The notes: a model not told the origin generated them from the letters alone. Counted from the stretch's first letter, positions 25,832 through 35,704 are shown. The stretch: 59,621 nt of DNA from Bacteroidales bacterium (GCA_017525505.1 JAFXSR010000008.1:1-59621), one strand, 5' to 3'. Numbers and translations: made by a program.

Positions 25832-27631
25832 CTAACCAATCATAAAATACGTCTCCGGATACATGTGTCTCGACTCCTTGTTACGTTGTCCCAATGCGTA
25901 AGCAATGGTCAATGTACCTATACGCCCGATGTACATGTCAACAATCAGCACCCATTTCCCGGGATCTGAGAAAGCAGCCTGCACATTGGTGGACAAACCA
26001 CAGGTGGTAAAGGCAGAGATAGACTCAAACATGATATTGATCAAATTGGTCTCGGGCTCCAATAATGCCAGCACAAAAACGGAAGAAAAAATAATGCCAA
26101 CAGACAGTACCACAATGGAATAGGCTTTATCTACCAAATTGAATGGTATCGTTTTCTTGTCAAATTCGATATGCTGTTTTCCCTTGATAGTGGCCATCAC
26201 TGACTTGATCAGCACAAAGAAAGTGGTGGTCTTGATACCACCTCCGGTAGAACCCGGTGAAGCTCCGATAAAAATGATGAGCATCACCAACAACATACCC
26301 GGTATTGAAATCGCATTGACATCAATGATATTGAAACCCGCCGTTCGTCCCGAAATAATCTGGAACATACTGGCGAAGATCTTGTCCACCAGCGTGTTCT
26401 TTGCCGCCAGTGAGTGACGGTATTCCAATGCGAAAAACAGCAAAGTACCCACAATAATGATGCCGAAAGTGGTCAGCAAAACAATCTTGGTACCTGGCGA
26501 AAGCTTTTTCCAACGGTATTTTTTTCTTTCCCGAATCACTGCCGGACTGAAAAACTCGCTGATAGTAACAAAACCTATACCGCCGAAAAAGACTAAAATC
26601 ATAATGATGGTTTGCGGGAAGAAGCTATTGCAAATTTGCGCGTCATTGAAGCCGGCATCCCAAAGCGCAAAACCCGCGTTGTTGAAAGCCGACACCGCAT
26701 GGAACAACGAGTAGAAAAACGTGGTGCCTGTGCCGTCAAAGAAGCCTGTAGTACGCCAATACATATAAAACATCAGCACCCCTGAAGCCTCGATGATAAA
26801 TGTAAAAAGAATAATTTGTCGCAAAAGCGAGAATGAATCTGACAATCTGTTGGCAGACACCATATCTCTCACCATATATTGATAACGCAAACCTACGAAA
26901 GAACGCGACAAAAAGGTAGTGAAAAACGTAGCAAACGATAGAATGCTCATACCTCCCAACTGCACAAGAATCATGATGACCACCTGGCCCTGAAAGGTAA
27001 AATCATGCGCCGTACTCAGCACCGTCAAACCGGTGACACAACTGGCACTGGTTGCGGTAAAAAGTGCATCTGTGAAAGAGATGGGATGCGTGGTCATACG
27101 CGGCAGCACCAACAAAATGGTACCCATCACTATCAGGATGAAGAATGAGGACATCAGGAGGAAAGGCGGACTGAGGTTAAACTTTCCCAACAGCGTACTC
27201 GCTTTGGAAAATTCTATCAGCATGATAACAAAGAAATACAGCTGAATACAAAGGATATAGGCATTCTCATATTGCTTGAACTGGAACACATCCCAGCCAA
27301 AAAGCCCATAAAGTATAAAATGTATCAGCAAAACAGCAATGATAATACACTCAAACCACGATTTCCGGATGTATTCGAGCTTGTGCAGCGAATACAGCAT
27401 CAGCAGGAAATATTTGAAAATATAGAATGCAAGGCTGAAATATACCAGACCCCGGATAAAGGAGATGACGGAGGCCCGCAAATAGCAGCCATGGTAGATG
27501 ATGATAGCCGCAATTGTAATCACCGAAACGATAAAACTGAGAACATGCATTGTATTGATAACCGAACGTTTTCGCTTAACAATATGCAAATTCACTTTGG
27601 TTTTTATCTTCTTTCCGAGTGTATCGGTCAT
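25832..27631 (-). CDS. Potassium uptake protein, TrkH/KtrB family
   Basis: Ion-conducting subunit of a Trk/Ktr potassium importer, 599 residues. Four pore-loop regions are visible: TATSASCVTGL, FHAVSAFNNAGFALWD, GASPGSTGGGIKTTT and ISAFTTCGLSTN, separated by membrane helices; the N-terminus adds two or three extra helices, as in TrkH-type proteins. It lies 9 bp downstream of the NAD-binding gating subunit. Confidence 0.94.
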   Translation of the reverse strand: MTDTLGKKIKTKVNLHIVKRKRSVINTMHVLSFIVSVITIAAIIIYHGCYLRASVISFIRGLVYFSLAFYIFKYFLLMLYSLHKLEYIRKSWFECIIIAVLLIHFILYGLFGWDVFQFKQYENAYILCIQLYFFVIMLIEFSKASTLLGKFNLSPPFLLMSSFFILIVMGTILLVLPRMTTHPISFTDALFTATSASCVTGLTVLSTAHDFTFQGQVVIMILVQLGGMSILSFATFFTTFLSRSFVGLRYQYMVRDMVSANRLSDSFSLLRQIILFTFIIEASGVLMFYMYWRTTGFFDGTGTTFFYSLFHAVSAFNNAGFALWDAGFNDAQICNSFFPQTIIMILVFFGGIGFVTISEFFSPAVIRERKKYRWKKLSPGTKIVLLTTFGIIIVGTLLFFALEYRHSLAAKNTLVDKIFASMFQIISGRTAGFNIIDVNAISIPGMLLVMLIIFIGASPGSTGGGIKTTTFFVLIKSVMATIKGKQHIEFDKKTIPFNLVDKAYSIVVLSVGIIFSSVFVLALLEPETNLINIMFESISAFTTCGLSTNVQAAFSDPGKWVLIVDMYIGRIGTLTIAYALGQRNKESRHMYPETYFMIG

Positions 27632-27640
27632 AGCACTTTT

Positions 27641-28336
27641 TTATTGATTGACCTTGATGAAGTTCTCAATATCACGTGATTTTCCAAATAACACAAACAC
27701 ATCTTTTTCTTTGATCTGCGTGGTGTTCTCCGGCACACCGACAATATGCTCCGCCTGGCCGATCCTGTCCTCCACCAGCTCCTCAAAAGCGCGGCGGATG
27801 GTAATCAAACTCAGGTGGTGGTTGTCACGAAAGTTGATGTCACCGATGGTCAGTCCCACCAGTCGCTGCGGAGTCAGAATCTCGGCAATTCGGTACTCAT
27901 CGGGCAACTGCAGGTATGACAACACGCTGGGGTTCATCAGACGTTCGGCGAAGAGTTTGCCGATTTCATCCTCCGGTGATAAAAACTCAGTGATACCCAT
28001 TTTGCCAAGGATGATACGCTGACTTTCTCCCATGGAACGGCAAATGATACGCTTCACGTTAAGGTCGAGCAGATTGGCAGCACAGAGCAGACGTTTGACA
28101 AAATCATTGCCGATGGTGACAATCACGGCGTCAAACTCCTGGATATTTTCACCTATCAAGGCTCGTTTGTTGGTCGCATCAATACATACAGAATAGGCCA
28201 CATCCTCGGATATATCCTGTACCACATTGATATCGGAATCTATGACAAGCACCTCGGCACCCTTCTCGGACAAGGCAGTGGCTATAGCTGAACCGAAATG
28301 GCCGGCACCGATGATGGCAAATTTCTCGTTTGACAT
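27641..28336 (-). CDS. Potassium uptake regulatory subunit, KtrA/TrkA family
   Basis: Cytoplasmic nucleotide-binding RCK protein that gates the adjacent TrkH/KtrB pore. Visible are an N-terminal Rossmann motif (FAIIGAGHFGSAIATAL), the acidic residue after strand 2 (VLVIDSD) and a C-terminal TrkA-C domain. The 231 residues fit a single-RCK KtrA form. Start at the ATG at 28336; the promoter box at 28362-28369 excludes the longer start. Confidence 0.93.
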   Translation of the reverse strand: MSNEKFAIIGAGHFGSAIATALSEKGAEVLVIDSDINVVQDISEDVAYSVCIDATNKRALIGENIQEFDAVIVTIGNDFVKRLLCAANLLDLNVKRIICRSMGESQRIILGKMGITEFLSPEDEIGKLFAERLMNPSVLSYLQLPDEYRIAEILTPQRLVGLTIGDINFRDNHHLSLITIRRAFEELVEDRIGQAEHIVGVPENTTQIKEKDVFVLFGKSRDIENFIKVNQ

Positions 28337-28361
28337 AATGACACTTTTTAAAAACCGGCGG

Positions 28362-28369
28362 CAAAGATA
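28362..28369 (-). promoter_or_regulatory. -7 promoter box (TATCTTTG) for the potassium uptake operon
   Basis: TAnnTTTG match 25 nt upstream of the ktrA-like ATG. Confidence 0.7.
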
Positions 28370-28409
28370 ACATTTTTTTTTATTTGGTCGAAGATAAAGA
28401 AAAATGAAG

Positions 28410-28417
28410 TAAATTTG
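28410..28417 (+). promoter_or_regulatory. -7 promoter box (TAAATTTG) for tRNA-Arg
   Basis: TAnnTTTG match 13 nt before the first base of the tRNA. Confidence 0.75.
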
Positions 28418-28430
28418 CAGCCGCAAAAAT

Positions 28431-28502
28431 GGCCCTGTAGTTCAATGGATAGAACGGAGGTTTCCTAAACCTGAGATTTGGGTTCGATTCCCAGCGGGGC
28501 TA
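28431..28502 (+). tRNA. tRNA-Arg (anticodon CCT)
   Basis: Acceptor stem GGCCCTG pairs with CGGGGCT (28495-28501), with U8-A9, a D-stem GTTC/GAAC, an anticodon loop TTCCTAA with CCT at 28464-28466 and a T-arm with TTCGATT. The first anticodon-stem pair is a G-G mismatch. CCA is not encoded. Confidence 0.93.
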
Positions 28503-28510
28503 CAACCGAA

Positions 28511-28653
28511 CTGAAAGTTGAAAACTGAAAACTGAAAGTTGAAAATTGAGGATTAAGAATTAAATTTGTGGGGTTCGCATACGTGTTTATGTTACTACCC
28601 CGGCCTACGGCCACCCCTTCTAAAAGAAGGGGAATTTACAATTCTTAATCCTC
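28511..28653. repeat. CTGAAA/TTGAAA tandem repeat and inverted repeat
   Basis: CTGAAAGTTGAAAACTGAAA-type units fill 28511-28546. A 14-bp perfect inverted repeat follows: GAGGATTAAGAATT (28548-28561) and AATTCTTAATCCTC (28640-28653). Between them lie short GC hairpins (GGCCTACGGCC and CCCCTTCTAAAAGAAGGGG). Confidence 0.8.
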
Positions 28654-28682
28654 AATCCTTTTTGTAGCCTTGCAACATGCTT

Positions 28683-29126
28683 TTAGAATGGCAGGTCGTC
28701 AGTTTCAGGCGGGAAGTTCTCCTCCACGGGCGGCTGCGGTGGAACTGGTGCGGCAGCGGCAGCGGCCATATTCTCCACCTTTTGTTCCGTATCCTCCGCT
28801 TTGCTGCTCAGCATGGTGAACGTGGAAGCCTCAATCTCCGTAATGTAACGCTTCGAGCCGTTATCGTCCCAACTGCGCGTGCGGAGCTTACCCTCCACAT
28901 AAATCATTTTGCCCTTGACCAGATACTTCTCGGCATTTTCCGCCAAGTTGCGCCAACAGACAATGTTGTGCCATTCGGTCATCTCCACCCGGTTGCCATC
29001 CTTGTCCTTGCGGTACTCGGATGTGGCCATGGTGAAATTGGCCTTCTTGACACCTCCTTCAAACGTGCGGACTTCGGGATCCTTGCCCAAACGCCCCACT
29101 AAAATAACTTTGTTTACTCCTGACAT
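28683..29126 (-). CDS. ssb: Single-stranded DNA-binding protein
   Basis: OB-fold protein of 147 residues that coats single-stranded DNA. Visible are the start [19 protein letters not shown], the core [18 protein letters not shown], a linker rich in Ala and Pro, and the acidic protein-binding tip DDLPF. Monocistronic, with a promoter box at 29151-29158. Confidence 0.97.
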   Translation of the reverse strand: MSGVNKVILVGRLGKDPEVRTFEGGVKKANFTMATSEYRKDKDGNRVEMTEWHNIVCWRNLAENAEKYLVKGKMIYVEGKLRTRSWDDNGSKRYITEIEASTFTMLSSKAEDTEQKVENMAAAAAAPVPPQPPVEENFPPETDDLPF

Positions 29127-29150
29127 ATCATTTAGTTTTTAAATTCACTG

Positions 29151-29158
29151 CAAAGATA
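29151..29158 (-). promoter_or_regulatory. -7 promoter box (TATCTTTG) for ssb
   Basis: TAnnTTTG match 24 nt upstream of the ssb ATG. Confidence 0.75.
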
Positions 29159-29222
29159 CAAATAATATTGTTACGTTTTGTAATTGTTGATAAAAATATT
29201 TGCATTATTTTTACAACTATCC

Positions 29223-30284
29223 TTATCTGTTCTTGGGTTTATACCCTGATTTATTCAGGATTGACTGGGAATCAATGTCTTGCATCAATGTTTGAAGACT
29301 CACCTCTGGATTATTCTCCATATACGCCTGCACAATTTTCCATCCGATAAAGGCACCCATACGTCCTGGAGAGTCGTTGGTAAAAGGTTTTGTGAAGGGA
29401 GTGTCGTCCACAAATTGGCGAATAATCTCATTTTGTTTGGAAAAAAGATGGTCTTTCTCAATAATATAAGCCCACACTTTTCCCTGATTAGTCACCGCCC
29501 ACTCATATTTTTCAGGAGAATATTCTATCACTTCCATTTCCGCCTTATCTGGAAACATCATCTCTGTGAAATACAACCTTTTACCCTCCAAAATCATGTT
29601 ATCCAACAAAGAAACAGGGGCTTTCTGTGGCAGATGTTTATAAACCAACGCTTTGGAAAAGCACTCCGTGGCGATATACTTTTTTTCACAACGTTGTGAA
29701 ACGAACAAGGGCATGCCAATTTGGGAATAAAATTTGTAATCCTTGCCCAAATACATATCCAGATGGATGAAAACATCGTCACCATAGCCATAAATCGTTG
29801 GCATTTCGGTATTCAGCCCTGGCACCAGCGTGTAAAAAGAAGGAATCGTATCATTTGGAAAATAGGTAAGATAATAACCCAACGCCTTATTCAGTTCTGA
29901 CTCAACATCCTTCAAGTCAGGAAATTGACATACAACATCATTATAAATTTCCCGTATAATCGGATCAGAAATATAAGCCTTAAGCTGATGCATCATCTCC
30001 GGATCATTCCAAACTCCGTCCTCTATCAGCAAAGCAGGATAATCTTTGGATATTCGTTTCAAGCCTTCGCTAAGATGTTCAGTGTCAAGAGAAAAAAGAT
30101 CTTTCTCATACCTTTTGATATGCACATCAACCTGATTTTCCGCTTTGCGCAGTTCTGCATCGGATACATCGCCCTTGCGACTATTGTCCGTACTATTTGT
30201 GCTATGGTGATGCCAGAGCACAATACCCAACGCCATAAGCAGCAAAATGCTGATGGCTATTCCATAAATCAGTTTTTTTTTCAT
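29223..30284 (-). CDS. gldB: GldB-family gliding/T9SS-associated protein
   Basis: Envelope protein of the GldB family, found in Bacteroidetes with type IX secretion and gliding genes. The most diagnostic block is at the C-terminus: SPGRMGAFIGWKIVQAYM, NNPEVSLQTLMQ and NKSGYKPKNR. The N-terminus is a membrane anchor (LIYGIAISILLLMALGIVLW) with no lipobox cysteine, unlike the classical lipoprotein. It starts one base after the upstream gene's stop. Presence agrees with the T9SS-sorted proteins of this window. Confidence 0.85.
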   Translation of the reverse strand: MKKKLIYGIAISILLLMALGIVLWHHHSTNSTDNSRKGDVSDAELRKAENQVDVHIKRYEKDLFSLDTEHLSEGLKRISKDYPALLIEDGVWNDPEMMHQLKAYISDPIIREIYNDVVCQFPDLKDVESELNKALGYYLTYFPNDTIPSFYTLVPGLNTEMPTIYGYGDDVFIHLDMYLGKDYKFYSQIGMPLFVSQRCEKKYIATECFSKALVYKHLPQKAPVSLLDNMILEGKRLYFTEMMFPDKAEMEVIEYSPEKYEWAVTNQGKVWAYIIEKDHLFSKQNEIIRQFVDDTPFTKPFTNDSPGRMGAFIGWKIVQAYMENNPEVSLQTLMQDIDSQSILNKSGYKPKNR

Positions 30285-30285
30285 C

Positions 30286-31269
30286 TTATTCGATGCCTGC
30301 CATGTGCTTCATGAACTGGATTCTGAAATAAGAATCGGGATTCGCCACTTTCTTGTAACTCATCAGGCCACGGAAATCATCCACTGAATTATAACCGTGT
30401 TTCTCCATCCAGTCCTTCATTTCAATCAGCATGGTTGAACCATAACCAATGCCTTTCTGATAGAAAACGGAAGCGGCCTGCACACTATTGGCACCTGCCA
30501 ACAGCAGTTTGATCAAACCTTTACTGTCGTGCACACCCGTAGTGGCCGACAGATCGCAACGCAGATGACCGCTCAACAAACCAGTCCAACGCAAAGTGTT
30601 GCTCAGCTCAAACTCATTACCCAGGCTATTGGTGGATGAAAATTCAAGTTTGTCGATATTTATATCAGGAGCATGAAAACGGTTGAAAATCACCAAGGAA
30701 CTGATGCCAGTATAGGACAGTTTCTGCAAGAAATAGGCCATATCGGTGAAATACGTTGAAACCTTCAGGGCAAAAGGAATTGTGATTGTATTTTTCAGAT
30801 TCTCCACCAATTCCATGTATGAATCGTAATAGTAATCAGCGCTGTTCTCAAAATTTGCAGGCAAAATAAAATAATTGATTTCCAATGCTTTGGCACCGGC
30901 ATCCTGAATCATTTTGGCATACTTGGTCCAACCTGACGGAGAAGCGCAGTTCACACTGGCAATCACCGGAATTGACAATTTTTCTGTTGCATCCTTAATT
31001 AAGTCCAAATACTTGGAAGAAGAAGCCATCTCCTGATACTGCACCATATAATCGTATGCTTGACGGTACATCAATGCGGTATCGTCTTCCACGACGGCGT
31101 TCACCTCGTTGCGGATTTCCTCTTCGAAGATAGATTTCAGCACCACAGCACCGAAACCGGCCTCTTCGGCCTGTTTGAGTTTGTCAATGTCTTTGGTCAG
31201 TGCGCAACTGCCCAGAATCAACGGACTGCGTAATTTGAAGCCCATGTATTTTACAGAAAGGTCAACCAT
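30286..31269 (-). CDS. Dihydroorotate dehydrogenase-like FMN protein
   Basis: TIM-barrel flavoprotein of 327 residues related to dihydroorotate dehydrogenase. Visible are the N-terminal block SVKYMGFKLRSPLILGSC, VIASVNCASPSGW near residue 100, and phosphate-binding LSATTGVHDSKGLIKLLLAG in the C-terminal half. Whether it is true pyrD or a paralogue of unknown substrate is not clear: the family includes many 'dihydroorotate dehydrogenase-like' proteins. Tightly coupled to gldB (one-base gap). Confidence 0.88.
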   Translation of the reverse strand: MVDLSVKYMGFKLRSPLILGSCALTKDIDKLKQAEEAGFGAVVLKSIFEEEIRNEVNAVVEDDTALMYRQAYDYMVQYQEMASSSKYLDLIKDATEKLSIPVIASVNCASPSGWTKYAKMIQDAGAKALEINYFILPANFENSADYYYDSYMELVENLKNTITIPFALKVSTYFTDMAYFLQKLSYTGISSLVIFNRFHAPDINIDKLEFSSTNSLGNEFELSNTLRWTGLLSGHLRCDLSATTGVHDSKGLIKLLLAGANSVQAASVFYQKGIGYGSTMLIEMKDWMEKHGYNSVDDFRGLMSYKKVANPDSYFRIQFMKHMAGIE

Positions 31270-31310
31270 AATTTACGTATTTGTTGTTTATATTTGCTAG
31301 ATTATTGAGC

Positions 31311-31415
31311 CGTTAAGGCGTTAAGGCGTTAAGACATGCACTTCGTGCATTAGTTAAGATAAGATATTCTCTCTGATTCCACGTCTCCACGCCTTAACGT
31401 CTCCACGTCTCCACG
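31311..31415. repeat. Octamer mosaic array B
   Basis: CGTTAAGG CGTTAAGG CGTTAAGA runs into the hairpin ATGCACTTCGTGCAT (31335-31349); the right side is built of reverse-complement units (TCTCCACG, CCTTAACG) to 31415. Same design as arrays A and C. Confidence 0.88.
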
Positions 31416-31423
31416 ATAATATG

Positions 31424-32182
31424 TTACTTCTTAATAGGGTTCAGGGCAAAATCGAAAGTGGTTTCGGGTTTGATTTCGCGGGGAGCCTTGCCGAATTTCA
31501 GCACACGCATCGGACGCTCGCCTTTCAGCGTGATGCGGTCGTTCTCCACCCACAATGCCGTAGCCTCGCGCAAACCCGCCACGGTAATCTCCTGGTTCAC
31601 AGCCAAAAACTCTTCGATTCTCACCTGTCTGGTTTCCCCGCCATGACGGATGGCGTCGTTGATTTTTTCCGGATACGGATCAATATAATGGGGATTGATT
31701 TGGAAAGGAACGAAATCAAAGCAGTCGAAACTCTCTGGCATCACCACGGGCATGTCGTTGGTGGTACGCAAGGTGGGACAAGCCACATTGGAACCCGCGC
31801 TCCACCCTAGGAAAGGCGTGCCTTCCAGCACTTTGCGTCTCACAGGCTCAATCAATTTATATTTATGAATCTCTGAAACCAGATGGAAGGTGTTGCCACC
31901 TCCCACCATAATCACATCGGCCTTGTTGACCGCTTCCACGGGATTTTTGGCTTTATGGATGGATGTCACCTTGAAACCGAAATCCTTGAAAACTTTCTGA
32001 ACGCGTTCGGTATAAGCGTCATAGCTTTCGGGGTAAGCTTTTCCGCCGATATTGATACCTGCGTAAGGGAAGAAGAGGATGTTTTTCTTCTCGTTTTTCA
32101 AAAATTCAGCAATCAAGGGCATGCACCAGCCCAGGTACTGTTCCTTATAATTCGTGGAATTACTGATCAGCAAGAGTTTCAT
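31424..32182 (-). CDS. pepE: Peptidase E (alpha-aspartyl dipeptidase)
   Basis: Cytoplasmic serine dipeptidase of family S51 that cleaves Asp-X dipeptides. The 252 residues contain the nucleophile motif LGWSAGSNVACPTL near residue 120 and the block VGGGNTFHLVSEI near 85. Start at the ATG at 32182 (MKLLLISNST); the promoter box at 32211-32218 excludes the longer start. Confidence 0.93.
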   Translation of the reverse strand: MKLLLISNSTNYKEQYLGWCMPLIAEFLKNEKKNILFFPYAGINIGGKAYPESYDAYTERVQKVFKDFGFKVTSIHKAKNPVEAVNKADVIMVGGGNTFHLVSEIHKYKLIEPVRRKVLEGTPFLGWSAGSNVACPTLRTTNDMPVVMPESFDCFDFVPFQINPHYIDPYPEKINDAIRHGGETRQVRIEEFLAVNQEITVAGLREATALWVENDRITLKGERPMRVLKFGKAPREIKPETTFDFALNPIKK

Positions 32183-32210
32183 GACAATATTATTTTTAGG
32201 GTTAAGGATG

Positions 32211-32218
32211 CAAAGATA
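32211..32218 (-). promoter_or_regulatory. -7 promoter box (TATCTTTG) for pepE
   Basis: TAnnTTTG match 28 nt upstream of the ATG at 32182. Confidence 0.72.
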
Positions 32219-32247
32219 CAAATTTTTTTAATGTGCCAATTTTCCGA

Positions 32248-32355
32248 TACTTTTTTCTTGATAAAAAAGTATCCAAAAAATCAAGCCGACGGAAGTGCAG
32301 CCGCACAAGCCCGTTCCCCCCAACCGTCGGCATTGCCATCGCACGCAACAACATC
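32248..32355 (+). repeat. 105-bp interspersed element, copy B
   Basis: Same element as at 23896 (minus) and 55716: AT-rich hairpin at 32248-32272, then CCGACGG (32286-32292) and CCGTCGG (32324-32330) arms around a GC-rich core. Confidence 0.8.
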
Positions 32356-32445
32356 GCCCTATGTATGCCGTTATATAAATCGTCACATTCCCCTCGTACT
32401 CACCAATACTGAAGAAGAGCAGCTATAATTAAACAAATTCCGGAT

Positions 32446-33117
32446 TTATTTCTCCCATTCCAAACGATAAAAATATCCTACTTCTGGATTCGTAAGGACA
32501 TGCTCATAACTTTTGGAATTCGGATTGAAAGTAATCGTTTCAAGTACTTGATAATCTGTCGGGATCCCACTGTTAATAGGTTTTCTCATGAACCGTGCTT
32601 TCTCAGAGAAATTTGAATCTTTATATGTCAGTATTACACGAAAATCAACAACACTGATAGGTTCTTCAACTTTGACATCAAGATGCGGTTGTGCGGTATT
32701 GTCCACATCGTCCATGTTTGCATGAAAATGAACCACAGCTGATTCATTATATGACAATGCCTTCTTGAATTTCAGTACAACATGATCATAGTCGTTCGAT
32801 GTGTTTTCAATAATTTTCCCGTCACAATCTTGTAAAGTTGAACTAACAACAGGTGGCTTTGTACCTGTCCACTTAAATGCCCATTTAATACTAGGCAGAA
32901 AAGCCCGTTTTGATTGAATCAGACGATAACCATCATAGACAATATGGGTTCTATCGATGTATTCATATTTGGTGAAAAAAGAAAGCTTTAAATACTCCCT
33001 GTCAAATTCCTTGCGAATGATTTTATGAATAGCATACCATACAGAGCATAATATTGCGACAAGGAAAACGATGAAAGCAATCAGCAAAATAATAATCCTG
33101 CTTTGGTCTGAACTCAA
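32446..33117 (-). CDS. Hypothetical membrane-anchored protein
   Basis: Not recognised. 223 residues: one N-terminal transmembrane segment (IIILLIAFIVFLVAILCSV, about residues 8-26), then a soluble, probably beta-rich domain facing the periplasm or cytoplasm. The start codon is TTG at 33117, since an in-frame TAA precedes it directly. Divergent from the DUF3667 gene. Confidence 0.65.
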   Translation of the reverse strand: MSSDQSRIIILLIAFIVFLVAILCSVWYAIHKIIRKEFDREYLKLSFFTKYEYIDRTHIVYDGYRLIQSKRAFLPSIKWAFKWTGTKPPVVSSTLQDCDGKIIENTSNDYDHVVLKFKKALSYNESAVVHFHANMDDVDNTAQPHLDVKVEEPISVVDFRVILTYKDSNFSEKARFMRKPINSGIPTDYQVLETITFNPNSKSYEHVLTNPEVGYFYRLEWEK

Positions 33118-33122
33118 TTATG

Positions 33123-33130
33123 TAAATTTG
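33123..33130 (+). promoter_or_regulatory. -7 promoter box (TAAATTTG) for the DUF3667 gene
   Basis: TAnnTTTG match 50 nt upstream of the ATG at 33181. Confidence 0.6.
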
Positions 33131-33180
33131 CCTCCTGATAAATTTTATCGTGGAAATAGTGACCACATGCCAACAACATC

Positions 33181-34222
33181 ATGAAGATACATCGCGACAG
33201 CAGCAAAAAGAAACTATTCAGCAAGCAGAAATCCGACCGCAAGAGCTGTTTCAACCTCAAAGAGAAATTCAAGCAATTCAGGGAGTGGCAGCAAAGGCCA
33301 TATCAGCCGAAGCCAATGACCAGCGAGGAACATGAGTGCGCCAACTGTCATGATCATTATAAGGGCAACTACTGTCCCCGCTGCGGACAATCTGAAAAAC
33401 TTGGACGCTATTCCTTCAAGGTGGCTATGATAAACTTTTTTGATGCAGTTGGACTTGGCGATAGGGGTATGTTCCGCACCATGCTCAATCTCATACTTCG
33501 TCCCAGCTACCTGATTCGCGATTATATGGGTGGAATGCAAGCCTCCTATTTTTCTCCTTTCAAACTCTACATACTGCTTGCTGCCATCTCGGTATTTGTC
33601 ACCCACGGGGTTAATATCAAAGGGATTACCCATGGCAAAGATAAAACCGCAAAAACCGAAACTACGGTTAATACCGATTCCACCTCTGTCACAAAAGAAG
33701 ATACTACCTTATTAGTGAGTAATGTAGAGCAGGTACAAAAACAGCAGTCTATGAAATCCGATTCGCAAGACTCAAATAAGAAAATCTTTATCACTGAAGA
33801 ACAAAAAGAGGAACTATCCTCCAAGGTTAGCAATTTTTATGACACCTTGGATCGCTTTGAGGAAAGGTTTCCGAGTATCGCTGCTTTACTGATTGTGTTA
33901 TTTATTTCAGGTTGTCTGTACCAATTCTTCCGACATAGTCCCAACACCCCCAACCTACGCTATTCCGAGTTTTTTATCGCGACTTTATTCCGTCAACATG
34001 TACTCCATTTACAATATTGTGTTTAACTTTTTCTGCCTCTCCTGGTTGGCTTCCCTGTCGTATTTGCTGGTATTAGCTCCCATCAAAAAGTTTTCAGGAT
34101 ACAGTTGGTGGCACACAATTCTGAAATTCATAGTGGCCTTCCTGTTCACTTTCTTCATAATAATTTTCATTTATCTATTGATTGCAGGTATCTTTTTTGC
34201 GTTTATAAAGATTTTCGGATAG
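33181..34222 (+). pseudogene. DUF3667-like membrane protein, frameshifted
   Basis: A zinc-ribbon membrane protein split into two frames. The first part (33181-34026 frame) holds the ribbon (CANCHDHYKGNYCPRCGQ), the signature FFDAVGLGDRGMFRTMLNL and first helices; after about 33990 the reading shifts by +1 and continues as LYSVNMYSIYNIVFNF and further transmembrane helices to 34222. Joined, the two parts give one protein of about 346 residues, the usual layout of this family. Either a real lesion or a single-base sequence error; no product function is known for the family. Confidence 0.8.
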
Positions 34223-34267
34223 TATGTTGAATTAGCAGATATGGCCTCTCTGCTTTCAGAAAAAATG

Positions 34268-34275
34268 TAATTTTG
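34268..34275 (+). promoter_or_regulatory. -7 promoter box (TAATTTTG) for the GH109 unit
   Basis: TAnnTTTG match 35 nt upstream of the GH109 ATG. Confidence 0.65.
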
Positions 34276-34310
34276 TAGTCAAGATTTATTCACCCTTAAA
34301 ATAACATTAT

Positions 34311-35704
34311 ATGAAAAAAATCTTTCTCCTGATGAGTTTAGTTTGGCTGCTGGTTTCATGCGGTCAACGCACCTGGTTAACTAAAATAGAGACCCCTGTT
34401 CCTGAACGTCCTAAAGGTCAGACCGATGTGCTGCAGCTGACCGCCCCACCTATGGACACCGTGCGTGTGGGCTTCATCGGTTTGGGTATGCGTGGTCCAG
34501 GTGCGGTGGAGCGCTTCGCCCAGATTGAAGGCACCGCGCTATCAAAGGACTCTGCGATGTGGAGGCCGACCGCGTGGAGGCCTGCCAAGAACTGTTGGAA
34601 AAGCTCGGTCGGCCTCGTGCCACGGGCTATAGCGGCAGCACCGAAGCTTATAAGGAGATGTGCGAGCGCGATGACATCGACCTCATCTATATCGCCACCG
34701 ACTGGGTACACCATGTGCCATTGGCGGTTTATGCCATGGAACACGGCAAACATGTAGCCATCGAAGTACCTGCCGCCCTTACCATGGACGAGATATGGGA
34801 TCTCATCAACACCAGCGAGCGTACCCGCCTGCATTGTATGATGCTGGAGAATTGCGTTTATGACTTCTTCGAGATTGCCACGCTGAACATGGCCCAACAG
34901 GGACTCTTCGGCGAGGTGTTGCATGTAGAAGGCTCCTACCTGCACAACCTCGATGATTTCTGGCCGGAATACTGGAACAACTGGCGTCTGGACTACAACA
35001 TGAAAAACCGTGGCGACATCTACCCCACCCATGGCATCGGCCCCGACTGCCAAGTGCTGAACATTCACCGTGGCGACCGTATGGACTATCTGGTGGCTAT
35101 GGACACCAAACCTTATAATGGTCCCAAAGTAGTAAAGAAACAAACCGGCAAAGACTGCCCCGATTTCCAAAACGGTGACCAGACCTCCACACTTATCCGC
35201 ACTGTCAATGGCAAAACCATGCTCATCCAGCACGATGTGCTGACCCCGCGTCCCTACAGCCGCATGTACCAAGTAGTGGGCTCCGATGGTTATGCCAGCA
35301 AATATCCAATACAGCAGTTGTTGTTTCGCACAGAAAACCTTGATAGCACGACAACCGCAGATTATCAAAACTTGAATGCCCATTCTGCCCTGCCTGCGGA
35401 GCTTTGTCAGGCCATGTTGCAAAAGTACCTGCCTCCATTTGTGCAAGAATTGGAAGAAACGGCACGCCGCATAGGTGGACACGGCGGCATGGATTTCATC
35501 ATGGACTATCGCTTAATCTATTGCCTGCAAAACGGCTTGCCTCTTGACATGGATGTTTACGATATGGCCGAGTGGTGCTGCTTAGGTCCGCTGACCCGCA
35601 TTTCCCTAGAAAACGGCTCTGCCCCCGTGGCCATCCCCGACTTCACCCGTGGGGCGTGGAATCGGATTCAAGGGTTTAGCTATGCTTTTGCCAGCAATGA
35701 ATAA
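34311..35704 (+). pseudogene. GH109-family alpha-N-acetylgalactosaminidase lipoprotein, frameshifted
   Basis: NAD-dependent glycosidase (Gfo/Idh/MocA fold, family GH109) that removes terminal alpha-GalNAc. A lipoprotein signal ends in LVSC (Cys17), then the dinucleotide motif GFIGLGMRGPG near residue 54. At about 34538 the frame breaks: the expected continuation IKGLCDVEADRVEACQ is in the next frame, which is open to 35704 and carries EHGKHVAIEVPAA, YPTHGIGPDCQVLNI and GGHGGMDFIMDYRL. One missing base near 34538 would restore a full-length protein of about 465 residues. Either a recent lesion or a sequencing error. Its last codons overlap the next gene. Confidence 0.85.

Noticed and set aside
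34418..35482. Long antisense open frame (354 codons) opposite the GH109 gene
   Set aside because: The plus strand has strong glycosidase motifs over the same bases; the antisense product has no recognisable domain and follows the codon pattern of a shadow frame.
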